Assembly: GCF_000685035.1 (NCBI RefSeq)
Contig: NZ_BAYB01000011.1
Coordinates: 248,001-312,000 of the forward strand
Direction: 5' to 3'
DNA length: 64,000 nucleotides
Source: Paraburkholderia ferrariae NBRC 106233
GTDB lineage: Bacteria; Pseudomonadota; Gammaproteobacteria; Burkholderiales; Burkholderiaceae
Position numbers and translations under genes: made by a program. Under the pieces are notes generated by a model. It was not told where the DNA came from. It saw only the letters and a program-made list of their open reading frames with translations, and did not search any database. Positions 9,190 through 19,580 of the stretch are shown in pieces. How positions within the stretch are numbered: position 1 is the stretch's first letter; each line of letters opens with the position of its first letter.

Positions 9190-10791
9190 TTATCTCATCG
9201 TGCGGTTGCGTACGCGCTCGGGCGAGAGAACGGTCGGCAGCGCCTTCGGCAGCGCGTTCGGCCAGTCGCGGCTGTAGTGCAGCCCGCGGCTCTCGCGCCG
9301 CTGGCGGGCGCTATCGACGATCAGCGACGCCACTTCGACCAGATTGCGCAGTTCGAGCAGGTCGCGCGTGACGCGGAAATTCGCGTAGTACTCGAGAATT
9401 TCGTCGCGCAGCAGCGCGATGCGATGCTGCGCGCGTTCGAGCCGCTTGTCCGTGCGCACGATGCCCACGTAATTCCACATCAGGCGGCGCAACTCGTCCC
9501 AGTTGTGAGCCACCACCACCTCTTCGTCGGAGTCCGAAACGCGGCTCTCGTCCCAGTCGGGCAGCGGTGCGTGCGCCTCGGCGGCGAAGCCTTCGGCCTC
9601 GATCGCCTCGGCCGCCGAGCGGCCGATCACGAGGCACTCGAGCAGCGAATTGCTCGCCAGCCGGTTCGCGCCGTGCAGCCCCGTATAGGAGGTTTCGCCG
9701 ACCGCGTAGAGGCCCGCGAGGTCGGTGCGGCCCGCGAGGTCGGTAACGACGCCGCCGCACGTGTAGTGCGCCGCCGGCACGACGGGAATGGGCTCTTTCG
9801 TGATGTCGATGCCGAACTCGCGGCAGCGCGCGAGGACGGTGGGGAAGTGCTCTTCGAGAAACGCCGCGGGCTGGTGGCTGATGTCCAGATGCACGCAGTC
9901 GATGCCGTGCTTCTTGATCTCGAAATCGATCGCGCGGGCCACGATGTCGCGCGGCGCGAGTTCGGCGCGTGCGTCGTGCGTCGGCATGAAGCGCGTGCCG
10001 TCGGGCAGGCGCAGCACGCCGCCTTCGCCGCGCACCGCCTCGGTGATCAGAAACGACTTGGCGTGCGGATGGAAGAGGCAGGTGGGATGGAACTGGATGA
10101 ACTCCATGTTCGCCACCCGGCAGCCGGCGCGCCAGGCCATCGCGATGCCGTCGCCGGTGGCCGTGTCGGGGTTCGTCGTGTAGAGATAGACCTTGCCTGC
10201 TCCGCCCGTCGCGAGCACCGTATGCGGCGCCTGGATGGTCACGGTGCGGTCGTTTTTCAGATCGAGCGCATAGAGGCCGTGGCAGCGGCGCCCGGGCAGG
10301 CCGAGGCGATCGGATGTGATGACGTCGATGGCCTGGTGGTCTTCGAGGATCGTGATGTTCGGATGCTGGCGCGCGCGTTCGAGGAGCGTTTGCACGACGG
10401 CGTGGCCCGTGGCGTCGGCAGCGTGGATGATGCGGCGGTGGCTGTGGCCGCCCTCGCGCGTGAGGTGAAAGCCCAGTTCGGCGGCCGCGTCTTTCGTGAA
10501 CGGCACGTCTTGCGCGATCAGCCACTCGATGGCCGCGCGGCCATGCTCGACGATGAAGCGCGTCGCCCCCTCGTCGCACAGGCCGCCGCCGGCCACGAGG
10601 GTATCGTCCACGTGGTTCTCGACGCTGTCGGCCGAGTCGAGCACCGCGGCGATGCCGCCTTGCGCGCGGTCGCTCGCGCCTTCGGTCATCTCGCGCTTGG
10701 CGATCAGCACCACCCGCCGCGTGTCGGCGAGATTCAGCGCGACGCTCAGTCCGGCCAGCCCGCTGCCGACGATCGCTACATCGAAATTCAT
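9190..10791 (-). CDS. nadB: L-aspartate oxidase
   Basis: FAD enzyme that oxidises L-aspartate to iminoaspartate, the first NAD de novo step and the substrate for NadA. The 533-residue protein begins [20 protein letters not shown] (FAD-binding GxGxxG) and contains [17 protein letters not shown] and the FHPTCLF and CGGV segments of the succinate dehydrogenase/NadB flavoprotein family. I chose the ATG at 10789-10791 because the dinucleotide-binding fold starts there. Its stop is 22 bp from that of nadC, convergent, with no obvious terminator between. Confidence 0.97.
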   Translation of the reverse strand: MNFDVAIVGSGLAGLSVALNLADTRRVVLIAKREMTEGASDRAQGGIAAVLDSADSVENHVDDTLVAGGGLCDEGATRFIVEHGRAAIEWLIAQDVPFTKDAAAELGFHLTREGGHSHRRIIHAADATGHAVVQTLLERARQHPNITILEDHQAIDVITSDRLGLPGRRCHGLYALDLKNDRTVTIQAPHTVLATGGAGKVYLYTTNPDTATGDGIAMAWRAGCRVANMEFIQFHPTCLFHPHAKSFLITEAVRGEGGVLRLPDGTRFMPTHDARAELAPRDIVARAIDFEIKKHGIDCVHLDISHQPAAFLEEHFPTVLARCREFGIDITKEPIPVVPAAHYTCGGVVTDLAGRTDLAGLYAVGETSYTGLHGANRLASNSLLECLVIGRSAAEAIEAEGFAAEAHAPLPDWDESRVSDSDEEVVVAHNWDELRRLMWNYVGIVRTDKRLERAQHRIALLRDEILEYYANFRVTRDLLELRNLVEVASLIVDSARQRRESRGLHYSRDWPNALPKALPTVLSPERVRNRTMR

Positions 10792-10950
10792 GGTCCCGCT
10801 TCTCCGTCTCTTGTTCTGCTGCGGCGCGCGTGCGGTGTGCGCCGATGAAGCGGGAAGCATACTCTTTTCGGCGCCAGGACGAAAAGCGGCACGCAGGGCG
10901 GGGCGGCCAAAAGCGCACCGCGCTTTGCGGGACGTGGGAAAGGCGGGGCA

Positions 10951-10986
10951 CAAAAGAAAAACCCCGCTGCGAGAGCGGGGTTTTTC
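10951..10986 (-). terminator. terminator of the rpmB-rpmG operon
   Basis: Stem CCCCGCT/AGCGGGG (10962-10968, 10974-10980). Read on the minus strand it is followed by TTTTTCTTTTG. A + strand T-run is also present, so it may work both ways. Confidence 0.88.
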
Positions 10987-11016
10987 TTGTCTTCGTCAGG
11001 CTTGAAACCCGATCAA

Positions 11017-11184
11017 TTACTTGATCTTGGTTTCCTTGTACTCGACGTGCTTGCGAATAACCGGGTCGAACTTCTTGATCGACATTTTTTCCGGCATGTT
11101 GCGCTTGTTCTTCGTGGTCGTGTAGAAGTGACCCGTACCTGCGGTCGATTCCAGCTTGATCTTGTCGCGGACGCCCTTGGCCAT
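11017..11184 (-). CDS. rpmG: 50S ribosomal protein L33
   Basis: 55-residue large-subunit protein ([18 protein letters not shown]... ending EYKETKIK). It is the cysteine-free form of L33, so it does not bind zinc. It lies 10 bp downstream of rpmB; the ribosome-binding site GGAG is in that gap. Confidence 0.97.
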   Translation of the reverse strand: MAKGVRDKIKLESTAGTGHFYTTTKNKRNMPEKMSIKKFDPVIRKHVEYKETKIK

Positions 11185-11194
11185 GATTTACTCC

Positions 11195-11428
11195 TTACAG
11201 TTCGCCGCGTGCGCGCAGGTCTGCGAGCACGGAATCGATGCCGTTCTTGTCGATCAGGCGCAGGCCTGCGTTCGAGATGCGCAGACGCACCCAACGGTTT
11301 TCGCTTTCAACCCAGAAACGGCGGTTTTGCAGATTCGGGAGGAAACGACGCTTGGTCTTGTTGTTTGCGTGGGAAACGTTGTTGCCGCTCATCGGCGCTT
11401 TCCCAGTGACTTGGCATACACGTGCCAT
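11195..11428 (-). CDS. rpmB: 50S ribosomal protein L28
   Basis: 77-residue ribosomal protein ([20 protein letters not shown]...). Normal length. First gene of the rpmB-rpmG operon, with a promoter at 11601-11630. Confidence 0.98.
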   Translation of the reverse strand: MARVCQVTGKAPMSGNNVSHANNKTKRRFLPNLQNRRFWVESENRWVRLRISNAGLRLIDKNGIDSVLADLRARGEL

Positions 11429-11600
11429 GAGACACTCCTACGGAAATTCTGAGTTCGAGAGCCGCTTAAGTTTCCCAGGCGAGAAATGGCCGGAATGGAG
11501 AGCGCTCACGTATGGATGAGAGACAACCTCGAACCCAGGCCATATTTCCCCTGGAACGCCTTGATGGCTTCGGAACAGGGTTGGAAATAGGCAAACCGTG

Positions 11601-11630
11601 ATTCTAGCAGAAAAAGTCCAGGAAAATCAA
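11601..11630 (-). promoter_or_regulatory. sigma-70 promoter of rpmB-rpmG
   Basis: Minus strand: -35 TTGATT (11625-11630), 18-bp spacer, -10 TAGAAT (11601-11606). This predicts a leader of about 165 nt before rpmB. Confidence 0.7.
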
Positions 11631-11731
11631 ACCCGATTTGCAAAGGGGCTTCGTCTCGCGCGCGGGCGTTGCGTTCTCGATACGGGATTTCTCCCGCTCG
11701 GTGGGCGCTATTGCCGCCCTCAGTCTTTGTC

Positions 11732-12538
11732 TCAGTTCCAGTCGTTGCGCGCGAACGAGTAGGTCTCGCGTGCGCCGATCACCAGATGGTCGATCAACTG
11801 GACCTCGACGAGGGCGAGCGTGTCGCGCAGCACCCGCGTGAGGCGCCGGTCGGCCGCACTCGGCTGGACGGCCCCCGATGGATGATTGTGGGCGACGATC
11901 AGACTCGCGGCGTTGAGGGTCAAGGTGCGCCGGACGATTTCCCGAGGATACACCACGAGGCGCGAGAGCGAACCCCGCGAGCTTTCCTCGGGGGGGCGGA
12001 TGAGCCGGTGGCGCACGTCGAGGTACAGGCACACGAAGACTTCGTACGGCCGCCCGCCGATCAGAAGCCGCAGGTAATCTTCCACGGCGCCCGGCGTGTC
12101 GATGACCGGGCGGCTGTCCAGTTCTTCCACGAGCGCGCGGCGAGCCAGTTCCAGCACGGCCTGCAGCTTCGCCGCCTTCGCGGGGCCGATGCCGCGCAGG
12201 CGGCCGAGTTCTTCGGGCTGGGCATCGAGCATCGCACGCAAGGTGCCGAAGCGTTCGATCAGCGAGCGGGCGACTTCGAAGACCCCATGGCCGGGCAGGC
12301 CGGAACCCAGCAGCAGCGCCAGCAGTTCGACGTCGGACAGGGCGCCGGGCCCGGCTGTGCGCAACCGTTCGCGCGGCATGTCCTGGGCGCGTGCCGGCAC
12401 GGCTGCGTCGGCCGCCGGAAGGGCCAGCCGGGCTGCGCGCGAGCGCTCGCCGTCATTCGCGGACGACGTTGACGCGGCCGCTTCTTTCCCGCCATCGGCG
12501 CTGTCCCGGACGGGTTCGGCGCAAGCTGCTTCCGGCAT
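11732..12538 (-). CDS. radC: RadC-family JAB/MPN-domain protein
   Basis: 268 residues. A helix-hairpin-helix region ([21 protein letters not shown]) is followed by the MPN/JAMM metalloprotease-like domain with AHNHPSG and a downstream Asp ([10 protein letters not shown]). The family was named for DNA repair, but the biochemical role is unsettled. The start was placed at ATG 12536-12538 because AGGGAG lies just upstream; an in-frame extension to 12616 exists but lacks a better ribosome-binding site. The first ~50 residues are low complexity. Confidence 0.93.
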   Translation of the reverse strand: MPEAACAEPVRDSADGGKEAAASTSSANDGERSRAARLALPAADAAVPARAQDMPRERLRTAGPGALSDVELLALLLGSGLPGHGVFEVARSLIERFGTLRAMLDAQPEELGRLRGIGPAKAAKLQAVLELARRALVEELDSRPVIDTPGAVEDYLRLLIGGRPYEVFVCLYLDVRHRLIRPPEESSRGSLSRLVVYPREIVRRTLTLNAASLIVAHNHPSGAVQPSAADRRLTRVLRDTLALVEVQLIDHLVIGARETYSFARNDWN

Positions 12539-12735
12539 CGTGATCTCCCTGAGGCGCGGTGTGCCGGCGCGCGCTGGCCGCATGCGGCCTTTCATACGCC
12601 CGAGCCCAACCGCCATGAATATGTGGCTTACAATGGAGCCTTTCCGGTCGCCGCCGCGCGGCCGGGCCGGCGCCTCGCGGCGCGCACGCGCCTCTCCTCA
12701 TAGGAAGCGCGCGTCCAGACGAAAATGAGTACCGC

Positions 12736-13191
12736 ATGAGCATCATCGACATCTCCGAGGTGAAACCCGGTTCCCACGTGACGCTTCACTACCGGCTTTC
12801 GCTCGCCGATGGCACCGAAATCGTCAATACGTTCGTTGACCGGCCCGCTACGCTGCTGCTGGGCGCCGCGCAACTCGCGCCGCCGCTGGAAGACATTTTG
12901 CTGGGCTTGAAGGTGGGGCACCACTCGACCTTTCAGCTAGCGCCAGGCGTCGCGTTCGGCCAGCGCAACCCCGACCTGATCCAGCGCGTCTCGCTCGCTA
13001 CCCTGCGCGAGAACGGCATGGTGGGCGAGGACTTTACGCCCGGCGACCTGATCGAATTCAACGCACCCGACGGCGGCCGCTATGCTGGCGTGCTCAAGGA
13101 GGTGAACGAGACCTCCGCGCTGTTCGATTTCAACCATCCGCTCGCAGGCCAGGCGGTTGCGTTCGAAGTGAAAATCATCGGAATCCTCTGA
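12736..13191 (+). CDS. fkpB: FKBP-type peptidyl-prolyl cis-trans isomerase (FkpB/SlpA-like)
   Basis: Cytoplasmic proline isomerase of the SlyD/FkpB group, 151 residues: [41 protein letters not shown] (given as two motifs LLLGAAQL and [10 protein letters not shown]), then an insert-in-flap domain and a C-terminal [10 protein letters not shown], typical of FkpB. It sits 4 bp before ispH; fkpB-ispH linkage is common in proteobacteria, so this is an operon. A -10-like TACAAT lies at 12629-12634. Confidence 0.94.
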   Translation: MSIIDISEVKPGSHVTLHYRLSLADGTEIVNTFVDRPATLLLGAAQLAPPLEDILLGLKVGHHSTFQLAPGVAFGQRNPDLIQRVSLATLRENGMVGEDFTPGDLIEFNAPDGGRYAGVLKEVNETSALFDFNHPLAGQAVAFEVKIIGIL

Positions 13192-13195
13192 ACCC

Positions 13196-14158
13196 ATGAG
13201 CTCCACGGACACGTCCTTGACCGCCGATGCCGAGATCCTGCTCGCGCAGCCGCGCGGCTTCTGCGCGGGTGTCGACCGCGCCATCGAAATCGTCGAACGT
13301 GCGATCCAGCAGCACGGCGCGCCTATCTATGTGCGCCACGAGATCGTCCATAACGCCTATGTCGTCGAAGACCTGCGTAAAAAGGGCGCCATCTTCATCG
13401 AGCAGCTCGCCGAAGTGCCGACAGGCAATACGGTGATCTTCAGCGCCCACGGCGTGTCGAAGGCGGTGCGCGCGGACGCCGCGGCGCGCGGCCTGCGCGT
13501 CTACGACGCCACGTGCCCGCTCGTCACCAAGGTTCATGCCGAAGTGGCCAAGATGCGCGACGAGGGGCTCGACATCGTGATGATCGGCCATAAGGGGCAC
13601 CCGGAGGTCGAGGGCACGATGGGGCAGGCGGGTGAGGGCATGTTCCTCGTCGAGGATATCGCCGACGTGGAAGCGTTGCGCCTGCACGACCCCGCGCGCG
13701 TGGCCTTCGTGACGCAGACCACGCTTTCCGTGGATGACGCCGCCGAGATCATCGCTGCGCTCAAGACGCGCTTCCCCGCGATTCGCGAGCCGAAGAAGCA
13801 GGACATCTGCTACGCGACGCAGAATCGCCAGGACGCGGTGAAGTTCATGGCGCCGCAGTGCGATCTCGTGATCGTGGTGGGCAGTCCCAACAGTTCGAAC
13901 TCGAACCGCCTGCGCGAAGTGGCCGAGAAGCGCGGCGTGGCGGCCTATATGGTGGATGCGCCCGACCAGATCGATCCGGCGTGGCTCGTGGGCAAGCGTC
14001 GCATCGGCCTGACGGCGGGCGCCTCGGCGCCGGAAGCGCTGGCGCAGCAGATCATCGCCCGGTTGAACGAGCTGGGCGTGCGCAACGTGCGCGCACTCGA
14101 CGGGATCGAGGAGAACATCGCGTTTCCGCTGCCGCGGGGCCTGGGCATCCCAGCCTGA
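13196..14158 (+). CDS. ispH: 4-hydroxy-3-methylbut-2-enyl diphosphate reductase
   Basis: Last enzyme of the MEP isoprenoid pathway; an iron-sulfur protein that makes IPP and DMAPP from HMBPP. The 320-residue protein has the three cluster cysteines in [22 protein letters not shown] and [10 protein letters not shown]. It is followed by a terminator. Confidence 0.98.
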   Translation: MSSTDTSLTADAEILLAQPRGFCAGVDRAIEIVERAIQQHGAPIYVRHEIVHNAYVVEDLRKKGAIFIEQLAEVPTGNTVIFSAHGVSKAVRADAAARGLRVYDATCPLVTKVHAEVAKMRDEGLDIVMIGHKGHPEVEGTMGQAGEGMFLVEDIADVEALRLHDPARVAFVTQTTLSVDDAAEIIAALKTRFPAIREPKKQDICYATQNRQDAVKFMAPQCDLVIVVGSPNSSNSNRLREVAEKRGVAAYMVDAPDQIDPAWLVGKRRIGLTAGASAPEALAQQIIARLNELGVRNVRALDGIEENIAFPLPRGLGIPA

Positions 14159-14178
14159 CGCTGGTCCCGCTTGCTTCT

Positions 14179-14209
14179 AAAAAAGCGCGCCTCGGGTGCG
14201 CTTTTTTTT
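14179..14209 (+). terminator. terminator after ispH
   Basis: AAAAAAGCGC (14179-14188) pairs with GCGCTTTTTT (14198-14207); T-rich tail. Confidence 0.85.
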
Positions 14210-14499
14210 GCCCACGGGTTTTACGGAGGGGATTAATTAAATTGGGGTCATATAAAAACAAAACCCGCAAAAACCCGGTTGCATTGCCCTCATTCCGGGC
14301 TTCAGCCGCGCGTATTGGTCGTGTGATTTTTAAATCCGTCCCCAATTAAGGCGCATATTCGCAGGTCCTCCCGAACTCTTGCACCAAAACGATGCGCTCG
14401 AGGCGCACGTCTGCTTGCACCCAACTTGAACACTGAACGCCCATCCGGCAAGGTATTCCGGGCGTCTGTCGCAACAGTTGATGCCGTTTGCTTCACATT

Positions 14500-14547
14500 T
14501 GGTGCAACTGATGCACGAAAAAATGGCGCAACCGTTGGTGCAACCGC
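14500..14547. repeat. four 12-bp spaced repeats (TGGYGCA-like)
   Basis: Four consecutive 12-bp units: TGGTGCAACTGA, TGCACGAAAAAA, TGGCGCAACCGT, TGGTGCAACCGC. The heptamers recur every 12 bp, three in direct orientation and one (TGCACGA) inverted. They lie 60-110 bp upstream of a good promoter and may be operator sites. The rest of 14210-14600 is AT-richer than its surroundings and I see no gene in it. Confidence 0.6.
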
Positions 14548-14607
14548 ATTTAACGTCCTCTCTCAAAAAGTGGTTGCAATGCAGGAAAACCCTGCCGGCT
14601 CAACATA

Positions 14608-14635
14608 TTGCCCGTCGCATAATTGGAGTTACAAT
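14608..14635 (+). promoter_or_regulatory. sigma-70 promoter of the orphan unit
   Basis: TTGCCC (14608-14613), 16-bp spacer, TACAAT (14630-14635). Just after the predicted start point is a perfect hairpin GAAGGCT-TGAC-AGCCTTC (14647-14664). Confidence 0.6.
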
Positions 14636-14700
14636 GCGCGCGTCCTGAAGGCTTGACAGCCTTCTGGCGAGGAATTCGGAAGGCGCAGGAGACCTGATTA

Positions 14701-15102
14701 ATGCCATTCAAGTTTGTTTATGCCGCGTCTTCGGCGGCTGCGGTTGCGCCGCGCGCTGCGCGGTTCGGCGGCAGGGCCCGGGCGGGCAGGTGCGCAATGC
14801 CGACTGCGGCTGTGCACCATGCAGGGGCTGCTGTGCATTCCGGACATGACGACGAATGCGGCAAGCCGTGCTCCTTCGGGACGCGTGCCGCGAAAAGGAC
14901 CGGAATGATTGCTGTCCCCGCCGTCGTGACCTATGTCATGAAAACTGGCATGCAACTTGCTCGTGTACGCACCGGCGCGAGCGCTGTTTTCACTGCCGGC
15001 GCCGGAAACGGCCCGAAAAAGGGAGTCAAGACGTACGACGCCTGCAAGGGTGGCCACTGTGCCGCTCGTGCGAACGTCGCCGCGATCGTGACAGGGAGTT
15101 GA
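14701..15102 (+). CDS. orphan hypothetical protein, 133 aa
   Basis: I do not recognise this protein. A promoter, a 5' hairpin, AGGAG (14687-14691, 9 nt before ATG), the reading frame and a strong terminator occur in order, which supports a real transcription unit. The protein is basic and Ala/Gly-rich with scattered cysteines (CGKPCSFG, CKGGHC) and no clear signal peptide. Third-position GC is weaker than in the neighbours. The RNA could itself be the product. It lies between ispH and livH. Confidence 0.4.
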   Translation: MPFKFVYAASSAAAVAPRAARFGGRARAGRCAMPTAAVHHAGAAVHSGHDDECGKPCSFGTRAAKRTGMIAVPAVVTYVMKTGMQLARVRTGASAVFTAGAGNGPKKGVKTYDACKGGHCAARANVAAIVTGS

Positions 15103-15106
15103 ACCC

Positions 15107-15139
15107 GACGGCACCGAACCATCCGACGGTGCCGTTTTT
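15107..15139 (+). terminator. terminator after the orphan gene
   Basis: Perfect stem CGGCACCG/CGGTGCCG (15109-15116, 15127-15134) with a 10-nt loop, then TTTTT. Confidence 0.88.
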
Positions 15140-15315
15140 GCATCCGCATCCGGTGCGCGGGCCGCTGCTACCACAGCGGCAAGGCAAACCGGCTGTGGCC
15201 AACCGTTACCGGTCTTTTACTTCAGTACCCGAGAGTGTCGTTGCGGTTCCGTAAAAACATCGCCCACCGGCCGATGACGAGCGCGAATCCGGTCGCACGG
15301 GCTAAGGAGCATTAA

Positions 15316-16266
15316 ATGGATATCTTCATCCAGCAGATCCTGAATGGGCTGGTGCTGGGCAGCATCTACGCCATCATCGCACTGGGCTACACCATGGTGT
15401 ACGGGATTCTGGGCATCATCAACTTCGCGCACGGCGACGTGCTGATGGTGGGTGCGATGGTCGCGCTCTCCGCCATCACGGTGCTGCAGAACCACTTCCC
15501 GGGTCTCGGGAACATCCCCACGCTGATCATCGCGCTCATCGTCGCGGCGCTGGTCTGCTCGGTCGTCGGGTACACGATCGAGCGGGTTGCCTACCGGCCG
15601 CTGCGCCGCGCGCCGCGTCTCGCACCGCTGATCACCGCCATCGGCGTGTCGATCCTGCTGCAGACGCTCGCCATGATCATCTGGGGCCGCAATCCGCTGG
15701 CCTTCCCGCAGTTGATCTCGACCGATCCGATCAACGTGATCCAGCCGAGCGCCACCGGCGTCGGCGCCGTGATCTCGCTCACCGAGATCGTCATCATCGT
15801 CGTGGCTTTCGTCGTCATGGCGGGCCTGCTGCTGCTCGTGCACAAGACCAAGCTCGGCCGCGCCATGCGTGCGATCGCCGAAAACCCGTCTAACGCGAGC
15901 CTGATGGGCGTGAATCCGAACTTCGTGATTTCGGCCACCTTCATGATCGGCTCGGCGCTCGCTGCGCTGGCCGGCGTGATGATCGCCTCCGAATACGGCA
16001 ACGCGCACTTCTATATGGGCTTCATCCCCGGCATGAAGGCGTTCACCGCGGCGGTGCTGGGCGGTATCGGCAACCTGGGCGGCGCGATGGTCGGCGGCGT
16101 GGTGCTCGGCCTCATCGAGCAACTGGGCGCGGGCTACATCGGCAACCTGACCGGTGGTGTGTTCGGCAGTAACTATCAGGACGTGTTCGCGTTCGTCGTG
16201 CTGATCGTCGTGCTCGTGTTCCGTCCGTCGGGGCTGCTCGGCGAACGTGTGGCAGATCGCGCATAA
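15316..16266 (+). CDS. livH: branched-chain amino acid ABC transporter permease LivH
   Basis: Inner-membrane permease of the high-affinity Leu/Ile/Val (HAAT) importer, 316 residues with about eight hydrophobic segments. Signatures include LNGLVLGSIYAIIALGYTMVYG (as LVLGSIYAIIALGYTMVYG), INFAHGDV and AVLGGIGNLGGAMVGG, the last being the ATPase-coupling region. Start ATG 15316 follows AAGGAG. First gene of livHMGF. Confidence 0.96.
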   Translation: MDIFIQQILNGLVLGSIYAIIALGYTMVYGILGIINFAHGDVLMVGAMVALSAITVLQNHFPGLGNIPTLIIALIVAALVCSVVGYTIERVAYRPLRRAPRLAPLITAIGVSILLQTLAMIIWGRNPLAFPQLISTDPINVIQPSATGVGAVISLTEIVIIVVAFVVMAGLLLLVHKTKLGRAMRAIAENPSNASLMGVNPNFVISATFMIGSALAALAGVMIASEYGNAHFYMGFIPGMKAFTAAVLGGIGNLGGAMVGGVVLGLIEQLGAGYIGNLTGGVFGSNYQDVFAFVVLIVVLVFRPSGLLGERVADRA

Positions 16267-16282
16267 GAGGGAGTAGAGCAAA

Positions 16283-17452
16283 ATGACTTCAATTCAACCG
16301 ATCGAGCCGTCCACCACGCTCATCCCGGAGAAGAACACGACCAGGACCCTCGCGGTGGGCGTCGTCACCGCCCTCGTGGTCGCGTCGCTCCCCTTCGTGG
16401 TCGGCGCCGTGGGCGGCAATTACTGGGTGCGCGTGCTCGACTTCGCGATGCTCTACGTGATGCTCGCGCTGGGCCTGAACGTCGTGGTGGGCTTCGCCGG
16501 CCTGCTGGACCTCGGCTACATCGCGTTCTACGCGGTGGGCGCCTACACGGCGGCGCTCCTGACTTCGCCCCACCTCACGACGCAGTTCGAGTGGATCGCG
16601 AACCTGTTCCCGGGAGGCCTGCATACGCCGTACTGGATCGTGGTTCCGGTGGCGATGGCGTTCGCGGCGATCGCGGGCATTCTGCTGGGCGCGCCGACGC
16701 TGCGTCTGCGCGGCGACTATCTGGCGATCGTGACCCTCGGCTTCGGGGAAATCGTCCGGATCTTCATGAACAACCTCGACCGTCCGGTGAACATCACCAA
16801 CGGGCCGCAGGGCATTACCGGCGTCGCGCCGCTCGAAGTGGCCGGCTTCAATCTCGCGCAGCCGCACACGGTGCTCGGTTTCACGTTCACCTCGGTGTAC
16901 TGCTACTACTACGTGTTCGTGATCTGCGCGCTGCTCGTGATCTGGGTGTGTACGCGCCTGCAGCACTCGCGTATCGGCCGTGCATGGGCCGCGATCCGCG
17001 AAGACGAAATTGCCGCGAAGGCCATGGGCATCAACACGCGCAACGTGAAGCTGCTCGCGTTTGCGATGGGCGCCTCGTTCGGCGGCCTCTCGGGCGCGAT
17101 GTTCGGCTCGTTCCAGGGCTTCGTTTCGCCGGAATCGTTCACCTTCTGGGAATCGGTCGTGGTGCTCGCCTGCGTGGTGCTGGGCGGCATGGGCCACATT
17201 CCGGGCGTGATTCTGGGCGCCGTGCTGCTGTCGGTGTTCCCCGAGTTCCTGCGCTCGACCATGGGCCCGCTGCAGAACGCCCTGTTCGGCCACCAGATCG
17301 TCGATACCGAAGTCATTCGCCAGCTGCTGTACGGCCTCGCCATGGTCGTCATCATGCTGTATCGCTCGGAAGGCCTGTGGCCCGCGCCGAAGCACGAAGA
17401 CAAGATCGCGAAGATTGCGAAGCGCAGCAGCAAGAAGCCGGTGCGCGCGTAA
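16283..17452 (+). CDS. livM: branched-chain amino acid ABC transporter permease LivM
   Basis: Second permease of the Liv importer, 389 residues. It shows LGLNVVVGFAGLLDLGYIAFYAVGAY (visible as VVVGFAGLLDLGYIAFYAVG), the TLRLRGDYLAIVTLGFGEI loop and the VVLGGMGHIPGV coupling motif. The extended N-terminus is charged. It is 16 bp after livH and 28 bp before livG. Confidence 0.96.
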   Translation: MTSIQPIEPSTTLIPEKNTTRTLAVGVVTALVVASLPFVVGAVGGNYWVRVLDFAMLYVMLALGLNVVVGFAGLLDLGYIAFYAVGAYTAALLTSPHLTTQFEWIANLFPGGLHTPYWIVVPVAMAFAAIAGILLGAPTLRLRGDYLAIVTLGFGEIVRIFMNNLDRPVNITNGPQGITGVAPLEVAGFNLAQPHTVLGFTFTSVYCYYYVFVICALLVIWVCTRLQHSRIGRAWAAIREDEIAAKAMGINTRNVKLLAFAMGASFGGLSGAMFGSFQGFVSPESFTFWESVVVLACVVLGGMGHIPGVILGAVLLSVFPEFLRSTMGPLQNALFGHQIVDTEVIRQLLYGLAMVVIMLYRSEGLWPAPKHEDKIAKIAKRSSKKPVRA

Positions 17453-17480
17453 CGCTAACGGACCGCAGGAGAAGACGAAT

Positions 17481-18256
<776 letters not shown>

Positions 18257-18257
<1 letters not shown>

Positions 18258-18973
18258 TGGCAAACGCAATTCTCAAGATCAAGGGCCTGCAGGTCAATTA
18301 CGGCGGCATTCAGGCCGTGAAGGGTGTCGATCTCGAAGTGAAAGAGGGCGAGCTCGTCACGCTGATCGGCGCGAACGGCGCAGGCAAGACCACGACGATG
18401 AAGGCCATCACGGGCCTGAAGCCTTATTCGGCCGGCGACATCGAGTACAACGGCCAGTCGATCAAGGGTGTGCCGGCGTACGAACTGCTCAAGCGCGGCC
18501 TCGCGATGGTGCCGGAAGGCCGCGGTATTTTCGCGCGCATGTCGATCATCGAAAACATGCAGATGGGCGCGTACCTGCGCACCGACAAGGACGGCATTGC
18601 GAAGGACGTCGAACGGATGTTCGGCTTCTTCCCGCGCCTGAAGGAGCGCGCGACGCAGCTCGCGGGCACGCTTTCGGGCGGCGAGCAGCAGATGCTGGCG
18701 ATGGCGCGCGCGATCATCAGCAAGCCGAAGCTTCTTCTGCTGGACGAGCCTTCGATGGGTCTTTCGCCGATCATGGTGGAGAAGATCTTCGAGGTGGTGC
18801 GCACGATCTCGTCGGAGGGCATCACGGTGCTGCTCGTGGAGCAGAACGCGCGCCTCGCGCTGCAGGCTGCGAACCGCGGCTACGTGATGGACTCGGGTCT
18901 CGTCACGATGGAAGGCGACGCTAAGCAGATGCTCGACGATCCGAAGGTGCGGGCTGCGTATCTCGGCGAGTAA
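18257..18973 (+). CDS. livF: branched-chain amino acid ABC transporter ATP-binding protein LivF
   Basis: Second ATPase, 238 residues: Walker A GANGAGKTTTMKA, signature LSGGEQQMLAMARA, Walker B LLLLDEPSMGLSP, ending VRAAYLGE. ATG 18257 overlaps the livG TGA (TGATG), so coupling is likely. No periplasmic binding protein gene (livJ/livK) is next to this cluster in the window. Confidence 0.97.
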
Positions 18974-19002
18974 GCTGTCTTTCCGCTATTTCCGCAGCAC
19001 AG

Positions 19003-19041
19003 GAAAAAGCCGCATGGGTTCAAGGCCCATGCGGCTTTTTT
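19003..19041. terminator. bidirectional terminator between livF and the GNAT gene
   Basis: 15-bp perfect stem AAAAAGCCGCATGGG/CCCATGCGGCTTTTT around a 7-nt loop; T-rich on both strands. Confidence 0.93.
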
Positions 19042-19081
19042 CATGTTTCGCGGCGCTCGCACGAGCCTGGCGCCGATTCGC

Positions 19082-19552
19082 TTAGTCCACGGCGGCTTCC
19101 GCGACCGGCACCGACATTTCCAGCCGTTTGCCGAGGCTTACCACGGCGTCCGCGCGATAGCCGAGCGACTCGTAGAACGCGAGCACCTCGGGCTTGCTGC
19201 TCAGCACCTGCAGATTGAGCTTCGGGCAGCCGCGCGCCGCGAGCGCGCGTTCCGCATGCCGCACGAGCTGCGTGCCGATGCCGAGCCGGCGTGCGGCCGG
19301 ATCGACGGCGAGCGAATAGAGCCAGCCGCGATGCCCGTCGTAGCCCGTCATGACGGTGCCGACAACCGCGCCGTCCTCGCCGCGCGTGGCGACGAAAAAC
19401 AGTTCGGGCTGCGTACCGAGTTTGTTCGCGATCGACAGATGCGGATTGCGATGCGGGCGAGTCGTGTCCCGGTATTCGGGAAACGCCTGCTGCCACAGCG
19501 CGATCACGGCGTCGGTGTCGGCCGGTGCGAAAGGGCGGATCGGGACGGACAT
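19082..19552 (-). CDS. GNAT-family N-acetyltransferase
   Basis: 156 residues. The acetyl-CoA-binding motif A is clear (LAVDPAARRLGIGTQLVRHAE), followed by the C-terminal LQVLSSKPEVLAFYESLGY. It resembles YpeA-type acetyltransferases; the substrate is unknown. It lies 28 bp downstream of the aminotransferase on the same strand, so they may be cotranscribed. Confidence 0.88.
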   Translation of the reverse strand: MSVPIRPFAPADTDAVIALWQQAFPEYRDTTRPHRNPHLSIANKLGTQPELFFVATRGEDGAVVGTVMTGYDGHRGWLYSLAVDPAARRLGIGTQLVRHAERALAARGCPKLNLQVLSSKPEVLAFYESLGYRADAVVSLGKRLEMSVPVAEAAVD

Positions 19553-19580
19553 CGTGTGCGGCTCCGTTGGGTTGCGGCGA

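Noticed and set aside
14512..14542. Sigma-54 promoter for livH
   Set aside because: TGGCGCA-N4-TTGG is close but lacks the invariant GC at -12, and a sigma-70 promoter lies downstream.
14330..14566. Cysteine-rich minus-strand frame (KCGCTNGCAIFSC...)
   Set aside because: The cysteines come from the 12-bp repeats read in one frame; there is no start signal.
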